DNA from: Paenibacillus plantarum
GTDB taxonomy: Bacteria > Bacillota > Bacilli > Paenibacillales > NBRC-103111
DNA length: 64,000 bases
Reading direction: 5' to 3'
Assembly: GCF_013141695.1 (NCBI RefSeq)
Contig: NZ_WHNY01000067.1
Coordinates: 459,107-523,106 of the forward strand
Shown here: positions 8,620 through 16,337 of the stretch, in pieces
Layout: every line of letters begins with the position of its first letter
Numbering within the stretch: position 1 is the first letter of the stretch
Notes under the pieces: model-generated
What the model saw: the letters and a program-made list of their open reading frames with translations, nothing else
What the model was told of the DNA's origin: nothing
The model's database searches: none
Position numbers and translations under genes: made by a program

Positions 8620-9828
8620 TTAATAATTTACGTTAGCCGTGTAATTATTGTTGGCATTCCATAATAAATACTCATTAACGCCGTTATCCTTCAATGCTCG
8701 AATCTGCTCATCTAATTCATGCTTGCCGTATTTAATATAGCCTGGCACCCAGGAAGCAGTGAAATCTTGTATCCAAGGGCGGATAACCGGCTTCCAGCCT
8801 TTCTTATCAATGGCTTCCAGCTTCTTATTGGTATCCTTGGAAGCACCATTGATTGTGGCGTAAGGTGCAGCATCAGGTACTTTGGAGCCGAACCAACCCG
8901 TACTGTAATGGCTTGGATAAATCATTGGAGCAATGACATCGACATTCTGTGAGATTTTCTCGAAATCTTGACCGATACCTTCTGCTGCCGGAACAGACGC
9001 TGCATATCCGAAAATGTCGACAGAGACGCGAACACCCAGTGGAGATAATTGCTCTCTCGCATATTTCACGAAAGAAGAGACCGCATCAATCCGTGAACGC
9101 TCATCTTTGGTATATTTGAGAATGTCTGATCGTTTCTCGAAGCCTTCTGGGAAGCGAACGTAATCAAACTGAATTTCTTTGAATCCTGCTTTGACAGCTT
9201 CTTTGGCAACGGCGATATTGTAGTCCCATACCTCTTTGCTGTATGGATTGACAAAGCTGTCAGCCGGTTTTTTCCCGTTATCCCACAGTGTACCGTCTGG
9301 ATTAACGAAAGACAATTCCGGTTTTTTCTTAGCAAGGATGGTGTCTTTGAAAACGACAATACGTGCAATTGGATAAATGCTATGTTCTTGTAGTGTAGTC
9401 ATCAGGCCTGGCATATTACCAATGATTTTCTGGGTTGTTCCCATGGCATCAAGCTCGGCATTCCCGGTCTCCCAAGTAATGTATCCCCAGTCATCTTTCA
9501 CGTCGATAACCATCGCATTCAAATCGGTATCATCAAGTAGTTTTACAAGCGTATTGAGTCGTGAACCGCCAGCACTATGTGCAGTGGAGTAGATCCCTTT
9601 AACAACAGGAGCATCTTTCTGTGGATCTACCTTGTTAACAGGTGCGAGTGGATCCGTTGCGTCCGTAGGTGTCGCAGGCGTGACGGGTTGAACGATAGCA
9701 ACAGCGTTCTTCGCATCTAGCGAAGCTTGCACAAGCTGTTCAAAGCTTGCATCGGGGTTTGCGGCCGTAACATTACCCCAGATAAGGGCAAGTGAGGCGA
9801 GTAATATTTCCATGATGTATAAGTCCAC
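8620..9828 (-). CDS. Secreted putative glycoside hydrolase (DUF4015)
   Basis: 402 residues. An N-terminal hydrophobic stretch (IMEILLASLALIWGNVTAA) is a likely signal sequence or anchor. From about residue 78 the protein matches the DUF4015 putative glycosyl-hydrolase fold, a TIM barrel, with KGIYSTAHSAG, MVIDVKDDWGYITWE, GFKEIQFDYVRFPEGF and VDVIAPMIYPSHYSTGWFG. FDYVRFP has the acidic residue pattern of a catalytic strand. Substrate is unknown. A GTG start at 9828 follows AAGGATTG; ATG five codons later is less well spaced. Confidence 0.82.
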   Translation of the reverse strand: MDLYIMEILLASLALIWGNVTAANPDASFEQLVQASLDAKNAVAIVQPVTPATPTDATDPLAPVNKVDPQKDAPVVKGIYSTAHSAGGSRLNTLVKLLDDTDLNAMVIDVKDDWGYITWETGNAELDAMGTTQKIIGNMPGLMTTLQEHSIYPIARIVVFKDTILAKKKPELSFVNPDGTLWDNGKKPADSFVNPYSKEVWDYNIAVAKEAVKAGFKEIQFDYVRFPEGFEKRSDILKYTKDERSRIDAVSSFVKYAREQLSPLGVRVSVDIFGYAASVPAAEGIGQDFEKISQNVDVIAPMIYPSHYSTGWFGSKVPDAAPYATINGASKDTNKKLEAIDKKGWKPVIRPWIQDFTASWVPGYIKYGKHELDEQIRALKDNGVNEYLLWNANNNYTANVNY

Positions 9829-9962
9829 TCCAATCCTTGTTTCTAGCTTTCATTATAAGCTAAGCGGGAAACTACGCACAGAGGAAATTTGTAGGCTTTT
9901 GTAGAAGCTTGTATGAGTCGTTTGGCACATGAGGTACAGTCTTGAGTAGGATGGATGTAAAC

Positions 9963-9996
9963 AAAAACACCTAGAAGCTTGGCCTCCAGGTGCTTG
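9963..9996 (-). terminator. Terminator of tatA
   Basis: On the minus strand CACCTGGAG, loop, CTTCTAGGTG, then a T-run, immediately after the tatA stop codon. The stem includes G-T pairs. Confidence 0.75.
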
Positions 9997-9999
9997 GAC

Positions 10000-10233
10000 T
10001 TACTTATTCGATTCGCTGTTCGATACTTCAGGGTTAATTTCTTTCCGTGTAGTCGTAGGTTGATCATCCGCGGATGAGTTGCTGCCGTTTCCATTTGTTG
10101 CATCTTTGAACTCGCGGAACATTTTGCCAAAACCTCGACCAAGCTCAGGCAGTTTATTAGGCCCAAATAAAAGCAGGGCAACAATCGCAATTAGAATGAT
10201 GTGCCAAGGAGATAAAGCTCCCATTCCAGACAC
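10000..10233 (-). CDS. tatA: Twin-arginine translocase subunit TatA/TatE
   Basis: 77 residues. A short N-terminus is followed by one membrane helix (WHIILIAIVALLLFG), the hinge PNKLPELGRGFGKMFREFKDAT (amphipathic helix with the conserved FG and LPEL motifs), and a polar, disordered tail. This is the pore-forming Tat component that exports folded proteins. AGGTGTCTGGA before the ATG gives a usable ribosome binding site. No tatC is adjacent, so its partner is elsewhere. Confidence 0.93.
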   Translation of the reverse strand: MSGMGALSPWHIILIAIVALLLFGPNKLPELGRGFGKMFREFKDATNGNGSNSSADDQPTTTRKEINPEVSNSESNK

Positions 10234-10334
10234 CTCCAGTAAAATTTATCTTAGCTATATTATATCATGGTCTTATCATAACCCATATAGCCTATTTATT
10301 ACAATTTTAATAACAGCATGGGCAAAAGGCATGC

Positions 10335-10370
10335 AAAAAAAGACACCCTCAATGGTACAGGGTGTCCTTA
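10335..10370 (-). terminator. Terminator overlapping the end of the small gene at 10349
   Basis: On the minus strand, GGACACCC, short loop, GGGTGTC and seven T. The stop codon of the small ORF falls in the hairpin loop. Confidence 0.85.
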
Positions 10371-10537
10371 TGATGTTCCGAAATGCTAAATTGAATAATT
10401 TCCATGACATCTTCCGCTGCGAGTGCCTCTATACCGAACCGTAGCACGATCTCGGATTCCAACTCATTGCTGGTTAAAGAGGGATACAACTCGGGCGTTA
10501 ATTTCATTACAATCCTGGATAATTTGACTGTCTCCAC
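10349..10537 (-). CDS. Small hypothetical protein
   Basis: 62 residues, acidic in the middle (SNELESEIVLRFGIEALAAEDVMEIIQF) and apparently soluble and helical. A GTG at 10535-10537 follows GGAAGG with about 9 bases spacing and is the best start; ATG three codons earlier is too close to that site. A good terminator sits exactly at its end, which supports its being a real gene. Family not recognised. Confidence 0.6.
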   Translation of the reverse strand: METVKLSRIVMKLTPELYPSLTSNELESEIVLRFGIEALAAEDVMEIIQFSISEHHKDTLYH

Positions 10538-10673
10538 AAGCATCACCCTTCCAATCAGAAGATTAGAATAAGAACTACGCCTGAACCTACCATCGATGAA
10601 AACCAGAACTATATGAAATTATATTCATTATAACACAATTCAAAATGGAATAAAGGGGCAGTTGGCTTATTTA

Positions 10674-11495
10674 TCACTTGGGCTTTCGGAATTCCCCTAC
10701 AACACCGACCGTTTCCACAATATTCACGAACGCTTTCGGGTCTATCTCTTTAATAATTCGCTTTAATTCTACGAGTTCATATCGCGTCGTAACCGTCATC
10801 AACATATCATGCTGCTGCTTCGTATAGGCGCCTTCCGTTTTAATAAGTGTTACCCCTCTCGGGATCATGAGCAGCTTATTAATAATGGCATCCTTATGCT
10901 TCGTTACAATGAACGCGGTTACTTTGATGTGGCGGATATGTATCATATCTACAGTTTTTCCGCTAATGAATATTGCTAACATTGAAAATAATGCAAGATC
11001 CCAATTATCTTTGAAATAGCCGAGAGCGACGATAACAATACCGTTCATTGAGGATAAGAAGGTGCCAAGAGGGAAGTCGTATTTACGAGTTAAAATTAGT
11101 CCGACAATGTCAAACCCGCCGCTGGATCCCCCGATACGGAGCGTGATTCCGCTGCCAATACCAATAAGAACACCACCAAAAACAGCTCCTAACATGGAAT
11201 CTTTAGCTACGAAGTTCATAGGAATAATTTGCATCATCCATGTGGTTAAGACGACAGAGGCAACGCTGATCATGATGAAACGTTTACCAATGGAGACAAG
11301 TCCCCAAATCATGAGTGGCATGTTAAACAATAAGTAAAGAAATCCGATATTATAATCTGTAAAATAACCAATAATCATGGCAATACCTGAAACGCCACCG
11401 CTAAGCAGCTGATGGGGAATGAGAAACATATTGAAGCCGACCGCGACAAGCAGTGCGCCAACTAGAATGATAAAAACATCTAGCGCCTTTTTCAA
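10674..11495 (-). CDS. YitT family membrane protein (DUF161/DUF2179)
   Basis: 273 residues. Five to six hydrophobic helices occupy residues 5-180 (IILVGALLVAVGFNMFLIPHQLLSGGVSGIA is the conserved start of the family), with RIGGSSGGFDIVG as a repeat of the first motif. The C-terminal cytosolic DUF2179 domain runs from about residue 195 (TAFIVTKHKDAI...) to the end. Function of the family is unknown. Start ATG has AGAGGTGATTTG upstream. Confidence 0.93.
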   Translation of the reverse strand: MKKALDVFIILVGALLVAVGFNMFLIPHQLLSGGVSGIAMIIGYFTDYNIGFLYLLFNMPLMIWGLVSIGKRFIMISVASVVLTTWMMQIIPMNFVAKDSMLGAVFGGVLIGIGSGITLRIGGSSGGFDIVGLILTRKYDFPLGTFLSSMNGIVIVALGYFKDNWDLALFSMLAIFISGKTVDMIHIRHIKVTAFIVTKHKDAIINKLLMIPRGVTLIKTEGAYTKQQHDMLMTVTTRYELVELKRIIKEIDPKAFVNIVETVGVVGEFRKPK

Positions 11496-11596
11496 AACAA
11501 ATCACCTCTAAAATAGTATGCAGCATATTGCAAGTATAATTCATTCTTATAAAACTGCAATCATTATTTAGGCAATGGTCAATTAATTTGAATTAC

Positions 11597-11635
11597 ATAA
11601 AAAAAGCTGTGTCCATAGATGGACAGCAGCTTGTG
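11597..11635 (-). terminator. Terminator of the DUF4247 gene
   Basis: On the minus strand AAGCTGCTGTCCAT, two-base loop, ATGGACACAGCTT and a T-run of seven. Confidence 0.9.
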
Positions 11636-11643
11636 AGTGAAAT

Positions 11644-12336
11644 TTATCGGCGCTTGAAGGAGCCGGTTTTCTTGGTGGTACTTGGCTTACTTGTACTCGG
11701 TTTACTTGTTGATGGTTTCGTTACTTTATTAGCAGTTGAACCATCATTCTTACGCGCTGTTGAGGAGCTTCCAGAGCTTGGATTTGCTGCACCGCTCGTG
11801 AATCCGCCCTTTCGATCGGACGTAGTCGGCTTGGTTTCCTTGGTGGAACCCGTAGTCGGTGTTGTTGCTTTGTAAGTCGGCGTCTTCGTGTAGCCGCGGT
11901 AGTCATAAGAAGATCCTCTATTGTTATTCCAGCCGCCACCGAATATAGATTGAAGCAGTGAGGCGGTTAAATAGCCTTGTAAGAAGGAGGAGTCATAATG
12001 GCTCTTGGCATATTCAATGCTATCGAGTTGAACTAATGTATTTTTGCTATCACTGGGATCTTTCTGGATATTGATAACCTTGTCCTTATAGACAAGGAAC
12101 ATCTGATCCTCAGATTCCTTACTCTTCTCTTTGGGTGTTTCTTTGGCAGCCAGTTCATTCGCGACTGCGGGTACATTCTTGCCTTCAACCGAGTAAACCT
12201 TAGACATCGTGGTTCCCTTGCCATCAACGCTTACTAACGGATATTCATCCTTAATATAACGTCCGGCATCTGCGCCGCATGCGGTAAGAAGAGCGATAAT
12301 AAGTATGAAGGAAAGCCATGAAGTCCATCTCTTCAT
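11644..12336 (-). CDS. DUF4247 family lipoprotein
   Basis: 230 residues. The signal peptide MKRWTSWLSFILIIALLTAC ends in a lipobox (LTAC followed by G), so the mature protein should be lipid-anchored at Cys20. The folded part, with YIKDEYPLVSVDG and MFLVYKDKVINIQKD, matches DUF4247. From about residue 125 the tail is low complexity, rich in Ser, Thr, Gly and Lys (TKPSTSKPSTSKPSTTKK). It lies 61 bases after the DUF4178 gene, and the two families often occur together. Function unknown. Confidence 0.85.
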   Translation of the reverse strand: MKRWTSWLSFILIIALLTACGADAGRYIKDEYPLVSVDGKGTTMSKVYSVEGKNVPAVANELAAKETPKEKSKESEDQMFLVYKDKVINIQKDPSDSKNTLVQLDSIEYAKSHYDSSFLQGYLTASLLQSIFGGGWNNNRGSSYDYRGYTKTPTYKATTPTTGSTKETKPTTSDRKGGFTSGAANPSSGSSSTARKNDGSTANKVTKPSTSKPSTSKPSTTKKTGSFKRR

Positions 12337-12397
12337 TATCTGGTAGTCCTCCTTTCAGGTGTTTCCGAAACATGCTTCCATGATAACATAGCTTTAT

Positions 12398-12934
12398 CTA
12401 AGGAGTCGATTTCAAAAATTTAATTTGATTGCCAGGTGTGCGTTCGCCTTCAAGAGCAACGAACTTGCCATCCTGCCATTGAAGGAAGAAGAAGCGCTGA
12501 TCCGGTCCGAAATATCGCCAGAAGATGATATCATCGCCGCTGCGAAAATCGGTGTTGCCTTCTGTTCTTGAGACGTCGTTGCGATGAAATTCTAGATCGA
12601 AAGTGACATCACCGTCTAACTCTAACCGGGTAGGCACATCATTGGGATCATCTAAAGCTCCTTCGATAAAACTACATAAGAAGCAATCATAGGTTCTGCC
12701 TTTTTCCACAATCAAGCACTGAATATTTTTACCGCTTTGTAGATAATAAGCATAGCGATGTGGAGCAAATCCGCGGTCAAAATAAACGACTTTACCGGAG
12801 ATGACATATTCCTCTAAGTCTACATTTACAATATCGCCAACACGTGAATCTTCAAGTGGATTGCCGACGGCTGCTGTTGTAGGTGGTTGCTTCTGACTGC
12901 GAAGAATGCTGCTAACACGTTTGAATATGGACAT
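12398..12934 (-). CDS. DUF4178 domain protein
   Basis: 178 residues, soluble, no signal. The region from about residue 28 (SRVGDIVNVDLEEYVISGKVVYFDRG) to the end (FFFLQWQDGKFVALEGERT) fits DUF4178, a beta-rich domain of unknown function. Start ATG follows AGAGGAGAGTTTCTT. First gene of the DUF4178-DUF4247 pair, divergent from the DEAD-box helicase gene. Confidence 0.82.
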   Translation of the reverse strand: MSIFKRVSSILRSQKQPPTTAAVGNPLEDSRVGDIVNVDLEEYVISGKVVYFDRGFAPHRYAYYLQSGKNIQCLIVEKGRTYDCFLCSFIEGALDDPNDVPTRLELDGDVTFDLEFHRNDVSRTEGNTDFRSGDDIIFWRYFGPDQRFFFLQWQDGKFVALEGERTPGNQIKFLKSTP

Positions 12935-13031
12935 AAGAAACTCTCCTCTGTACGATTCCGTTTTATTGTTCTCCCCTTTAATACGAGTTGCTTATTCATT
13001 CGGTTTCGTTCGAATCGTTAAAAGTAGCCAC

Positions 13032-13061
13032 TGGCAATGTGTGTATCACCTGTGCTATAAT
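13032..13061 (+). promoter_or_regulatory. Promoter of the DEAD-box helicase gene
   Basis: TATAAT at 13056-13061 with TGGCAA 18 bases upstream. The resulting leader is about 155 bases long. It contains two copies of CTTAAGGG and a short hairpin AGGC-atta-GCCT that ends just before the ribosome binding site. Confidence 0.65.
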
Positions 13062-13220
13062 ATTTTAGATGTTCTTAAGGGCGGCCAGTTGGATCATGGA
13101 AGATGACGAATCGAAAGTGTAATCCACCAAGAAACTATAGAGACGGATAGGAAGTCGTACTTAAGGGTAAAAAAGATACAAGGCATTAGCCTGCCCTGTA
13201 CAAAAGGAGATTGAATTTAT

Positions 13221-14846
13221 TTGAAAACATTTCAAGAGTTTGGTTTAGACGCATCGGTACTACGTGCGATTACGGAAATGGGCTTTGAAGAGTCCACACC
13301 AATTCAAGAGAAAACAATACCATTGGCCATGGAAGGCCGTGATTTGATCGGGCAAGCACAAACAGGAACTGGGAAAACGGCAGCGTTCGGGATTCCATTA
13401 GTTAACAAAATTAATGTAAAAGAAGAGCGTATTTCGGCTTTAATCATGTGTCCAACACGGGAACTTGCCATTCAGGTTGCGGAAGAGGTTGAAAAACTCG
13501 GTCGTTTCAAAGGCATTCGTTCTTTGCCAATTTACGGTGGACAGGATATCGTGAAACAAATTCGCGCTTTGAAAAAGAAACCGCAAATCATTATCGGAAC
13601 ACCTGGACGTCTTCTTGACCATATTAACCGTAAAACAATTAAGCTTGATGATGTTCAAACGGTCATTTTGGATGAAGCGGATGAAATGCTAGACATGGGC
13701 TTTATGGATGATATCCAATCGATTCTAAAGCTTGTACCAACAGAGCGTCACACAATGTTGTTCTCTGCAACTATGCCTACGAACATTCAAAAATTGGCTC
13801 AACAATTCTTAACGAATCCAGAGCACGTTTCTGTAATTCCTAAACATGTAAGTGCGCCTCTAATCGAGCAAGCTTACATCGAATTGCATGAGAAACAAAA
13901 ATTCGAAGCATTAAGCCGTTTGATCGACATGGAAGCACCAGATTTGGCTATTATCTTCGGACGTACAAAGCGTCGGGTAGATGAGTTGGCAGAAGCTCTT
14001 CAAAAAAGAGGCTATGCGGCTGAAGGTCTTCATGGTGACTTGTCCCAGAATCAACGTGATAATGTAATGAGAAAATTCCGTGATGGCAGTATTGATGTTC
14101 TAGTTGCAACTGACGTTGCTGCTCGTGGTCTGGACGTATCCGGCGTTACTCACGTAATTAACTTTGACCTTCCGCAAGATCCAGAAAGCTACGTTCACCG
14201 TATCGGCCGTACTGGTCGTGCTGGTAAAGAAGGTACTGCTTGGACTTTCGTAACGCCAAGAGAGATGGACCACTTGCACTTCATCGAGAAGGTTACTCGT
14301 CATAAAATCAACAAAAAACCTTTGCCAAGCATTGCAGAAGCTGTTGAAGGTAAACAAAAAATGACAGCTGAGCGTATCTTGGATATGCTTCAAAAAGAAG
14401 AACATCAAGAATTTAAAGGCCTAGCTATTCAATTGCTTGAGCAATACGATTCCGTTAACTTGCTTGCAGCAGCGATGAAGCTTCTTACAGGTGACAAGAA
14501 AGATCTGAATATCGAATTGACACCAGAAGATCCGATTCGTGCAAGAAAGAAAAAATTCGATGTTCGCAGCTCAGGTAGACGTGTTGGCGGTGGATACGGT
14601 TCAGGATCAGGTTCAAGCGATCGTCGTCAAGGTGGCGGCGGTTACGGTGGATCAGGTTCAGGATCAGGCAACTCCTCAAGCGGTGGTTCACGTTACCCGC
14701 GTAAGGATAGCAGAGATTACGGTTCAAACAGAGAAGGCGGAAGCAGTTCAACTTCGAGAAACCGCGAATACGGAAGCAACAACTCCGGAAATCGTGATCG
14801 TTCCAGAGCGCCGCGCAAAAGTGAAGATACACTTGTAAACAAATAA
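13221..14846 (+). CDS. cshA: DEAD-box ATP-dependent RNA helicase (CshA type)
   Basis: 541 residues. All core motifs are present: Q motif (FEESTPIQEKTIP), Walker A (AQTGTGKTAAF), PTRELA, DEAD (VILDEADEMLDMGF), SAT, RGLDVSG and HRIGRTGR. It unwinds RNA in mRNA decay and ribosome assembly, particularly in the cold. From about residue 440 the tail is disordered, with SGSG, GGGYGGSG, and later RDYGSNREGG repeats, similar to RGG-type RNA-binding tails. Start is TTG, with AGGAG 11 bases upstream. The long 5' leader suggests post-transcriptional control. Confidence 0.93.
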   Translation: MKTFQEFGLDASVLRAITEMGFEESTPIQEKTIPLAMEGRDLIGQAQTGTGKTAAFGIPLVNKINVKEERISALIMCPTRELAIQVAEEVEKLGRFKGIRSLPIYGGQDIVKQIRALKKKPQIIIGTPGRLLDHINRKTIKLDDVQTVILDEADEMLDMGFMDDIQSILKLVPTERHTMLFSATMPTNIQKLAQQFLTNPEHVSVIPKHVSAPLIEQAYIELHEKQKFEALSRLIDMEAPDLAIIFGRTKRRVDELAEALQKRGYAAEGLHGDLSQNQRDNVMRKFRDGSIDVLVATDVAARGLDVSGVTHVINFDLPQDPESYVHRIGRTGRAGKEGTAWTFVTPREMDHLHFIEKVTRHKINKKPLPSIAEAVEGKQKMTAERILDMLQKEEHQEFKGLAIQLLEQYDSVNLLAAAMKLLTGDKKDLNIELTPEDPIRARKKKFDVRSSGRRVGGGYGSGSGSSDRRQGGGGYGGSGSGSGNSSSGGSRYPRKDSRDYGSNREGGSSSTSRNREYGSNNSGNRDRSRAPRKSEDTLVNK

Positions 14847-14858
14847 GATATAGCACTT

Positions 14859-14896
14859 AAAAGGCGGAGATCCTTAGGATCTCCGCCTTTTTTTAC
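14859..14896 (+). terminator. Terminator of cshA
   Basis: Perfect stem AAGGCGGAGATCC/GGATCTCCGCCTT with a 3-base loop and T-run. Confidence 0.95.
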
Positions 14897-14908
14897 CATG
14901 TATATGGA

Positions 14909-14995
14909 TTAAAGTACAAATGAGCTAGTGATGATAACTAACAAGATGAAAAGCACCAAAATAGCACCTGCGGATGTTCCAACTGGATGAGACAT
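14909..14995 (-). CDS. YjcZ-type sporulation-associated micropeptide
   Basis: 28-residue peptide beginning MSHPVGTSAGAI and continuing as one hydrophobic helix (LVLFILLVIITSSFVL). This is the layout of the YjcZ family of tiny membrane peptides found in spore formers. A strong AGGAGG sits 8 bases before the ATG, which makes translation convincing. The gene is convergent with cshA. Role in sporulation is inferred from the family name only. Confidence 0.82.
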   Translation of the reverse strand: MSHPVGTSAGAILVLFILLVIITSSFVL

Positions 14996-15202
14996 AATAT
15001 CAACCTCCTGAAGAATGATTTAGGGGTGATGCGTCTAGACAATACTATATTATGTAAAAGTACCTATAACGACTAGACGGCTACCTATATGATGAAAAAT
15101 AGGCTATAATTAAGTACATATACAAATAAGACATGCTATCGTCATGTCAGCAGTTAACAACGTAGAAAGTTTCCTGAAGGAAACGCTAAGGAGGAAGCAG
15201 TT

Positions 15203-16039
15203 TTGGAGTTTAAGGGAGTTATGGGAGGACTGTACAGAATATCGGAGTGGATTATGCGGTTATCCGTTATTAATTTACTTTGGATGCTTTGCTCGATTCC
15301 GGTATTCTTTTTCCTCTTTATGGGGTTAGTGAGTCAAACGCCGGACGCTTTGAAAGCTACGCTGCCGATTCTTGCAGTTTTGGCACCGTTTACTTTATTT
15401 CCTGCGACAACAGCTATGTTTGCAGTAGCTAGGAAATGGGTGACCGGAGAAGAAGATGTTCCTTTGTTAAAAACATTTTTCCGTGGATACAAAGAAAACT
15501 ATTTGCAAAGTATGCTTGGCGGTATTTTCTTCGTACTCATCTTCGTAATTATTGCTGTGAACTATTTCTTCTACTTGAAACAGGGCAGCTCATTGAGGGT
15601 ACTAGCCGTTCTCTTTATTGCTTTCACCGTAATCATGATTATTGCTTTGTTTAATTTCTTCTCTATTATCGTTCATTTGCACATGAAGATTTTTCAAATT
15701 GTCAAAAATTCGATTTTAATTACAATTGGTAACCCGATCAATTCGATTGTTTTGCTCATTTGTAATGGTGTTATTGTTTATATTTGCTTAACGAAGTTCA
15801 ATTTCTTCTTAGTCGTATTCTTTATGGGTGCGATTGTTGCAACATTCTCCTTCTGGCAGTTTAACCGAAGCTTTACGAAACTTCAGACGAAACAACAGGA
15901 ACTGGAAGAGAAGGAACAGCAACGACTCGCAGAAGCCGAAGCGGCAGAAGAAGGTAATGATGAAGCGAGTGAGAGCGCAGTTAATGAATCTCCAATTAGC
16001 TTGCATAAAAAAGTTGAGAATGACAAGACTAAAGATTAA
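15203..16039 (+). CDS. YesL family membrane protein (DUF624)
   Basis: 278 residues with five to six hydrophobic helices in residues 15-225. The opening GGLYRISEWIMRLSVINLLWMLCSIPV is the signature of DUF624 (YesL). The last 50 residues form a charged Glu/Ala-rich helix (QQELEEKEQQRLAEAEAAEEG) and an acidic tail, likely cytosolic coiled coil. TTG start has AAGGAGG 8-9 bases upstream. Family members often sit near carbohydrate transporters, but here the gene is alone. Confidence 0.85.
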   Translation: MEFKGVMGGLYRISEWIMRLSVINLLWMLCSIPVFFFLFMGLVSQTPDALKATLPILAVLAPFTLFPATTAMFAVARKWVTGEEDVPLLKTFFRGYKENYLQSMLGGIFFVLIFVIIAVNYFFYLKQGSSLRVLAVLFIAFTVIMIIALFNFFSIIVHLHMKIFQIVKNSILITIGNPINSIVLLICNGVIVYICLTKFNFFLVVFFMGAIVATFSFWQFNRSFTKLQTKQQELEEKEQQRLAEAEAAEEGNDEASESAVNESPISLHKKVENDKTKD

Positions 16040-16048
16040 TCCTTCCAG

Positions 16049-16077
16049 TTGATTATCAGCGAGGTAGGATCTATAAT
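16049..16077 (+). promoter_or_regulatory. Strong promoter for the 6S-like RNA
   Basis: TTGATT (16049-16054) and TATAAT (16072-16077), 17 bases apart, ten bases after the YesL stop codon and directed into a non-coding interval. Confidence 0.8.
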
Positions 16078-16082
16078 AAGAA

Positions 16083-16322
16083 CACAGAAGAAATCTGCGA
16101 TGCTCGTAACGGTTTTAAGTTGTTTTAAACCAATGACTGTTTCTAGGGAGACCTATATTGAAGTGTGGCTGACATGCCCTCGAAAGGGGACCTCAAATAC
16201 ACGTCTGCGGACACCCACCTGCGAGAGCGGGTTTGAAGCACCGAAACCGGACGGCATAGGCGGGTTTCTTCGAACAAAAAAGAGGTTGAACAGGCATCAT
16301 GCCTGCTCAACCTCTTTTTTTG
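16083..16322 (+). ncRNA. ssrS: 6S RNA candidate
   Basis: This interval has its own promoter, no credible gene, and ends in a strong terminator. From 16139 the sequence follows the order of elements I recall from 6S RNA: TTTCTAGGGAG, GAAGTGTGGCTGACATGCC, a small CCC/GGG hairpin, CTGCGGACACCCACC, and the hairpin ACCTGC-GAGA-GCGGGT, then GGCATAGG. The block CTGCG..GACAC...CACC followed by a small hairpin parallels E. coli ssrS. 6S RNA mimics open promoters and sequesters housekeeping RNA polymerase. Exact mature ends are uncertain; the 5' 55 bases may be processed. Confidence 0.75.
16276..16322. terminator. Bidirectional terminator between 6S RNA and xylB
   Basis: Long inverted repeat AGAGGTTGAACAGGCAT/ATGCCTGCTCAACCTCT flanked by A-run and T-run, so it can serve both strands. 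Confidence 0.93.
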
Positions 16323-16337
16323 CGTTCTTACCGGTTC

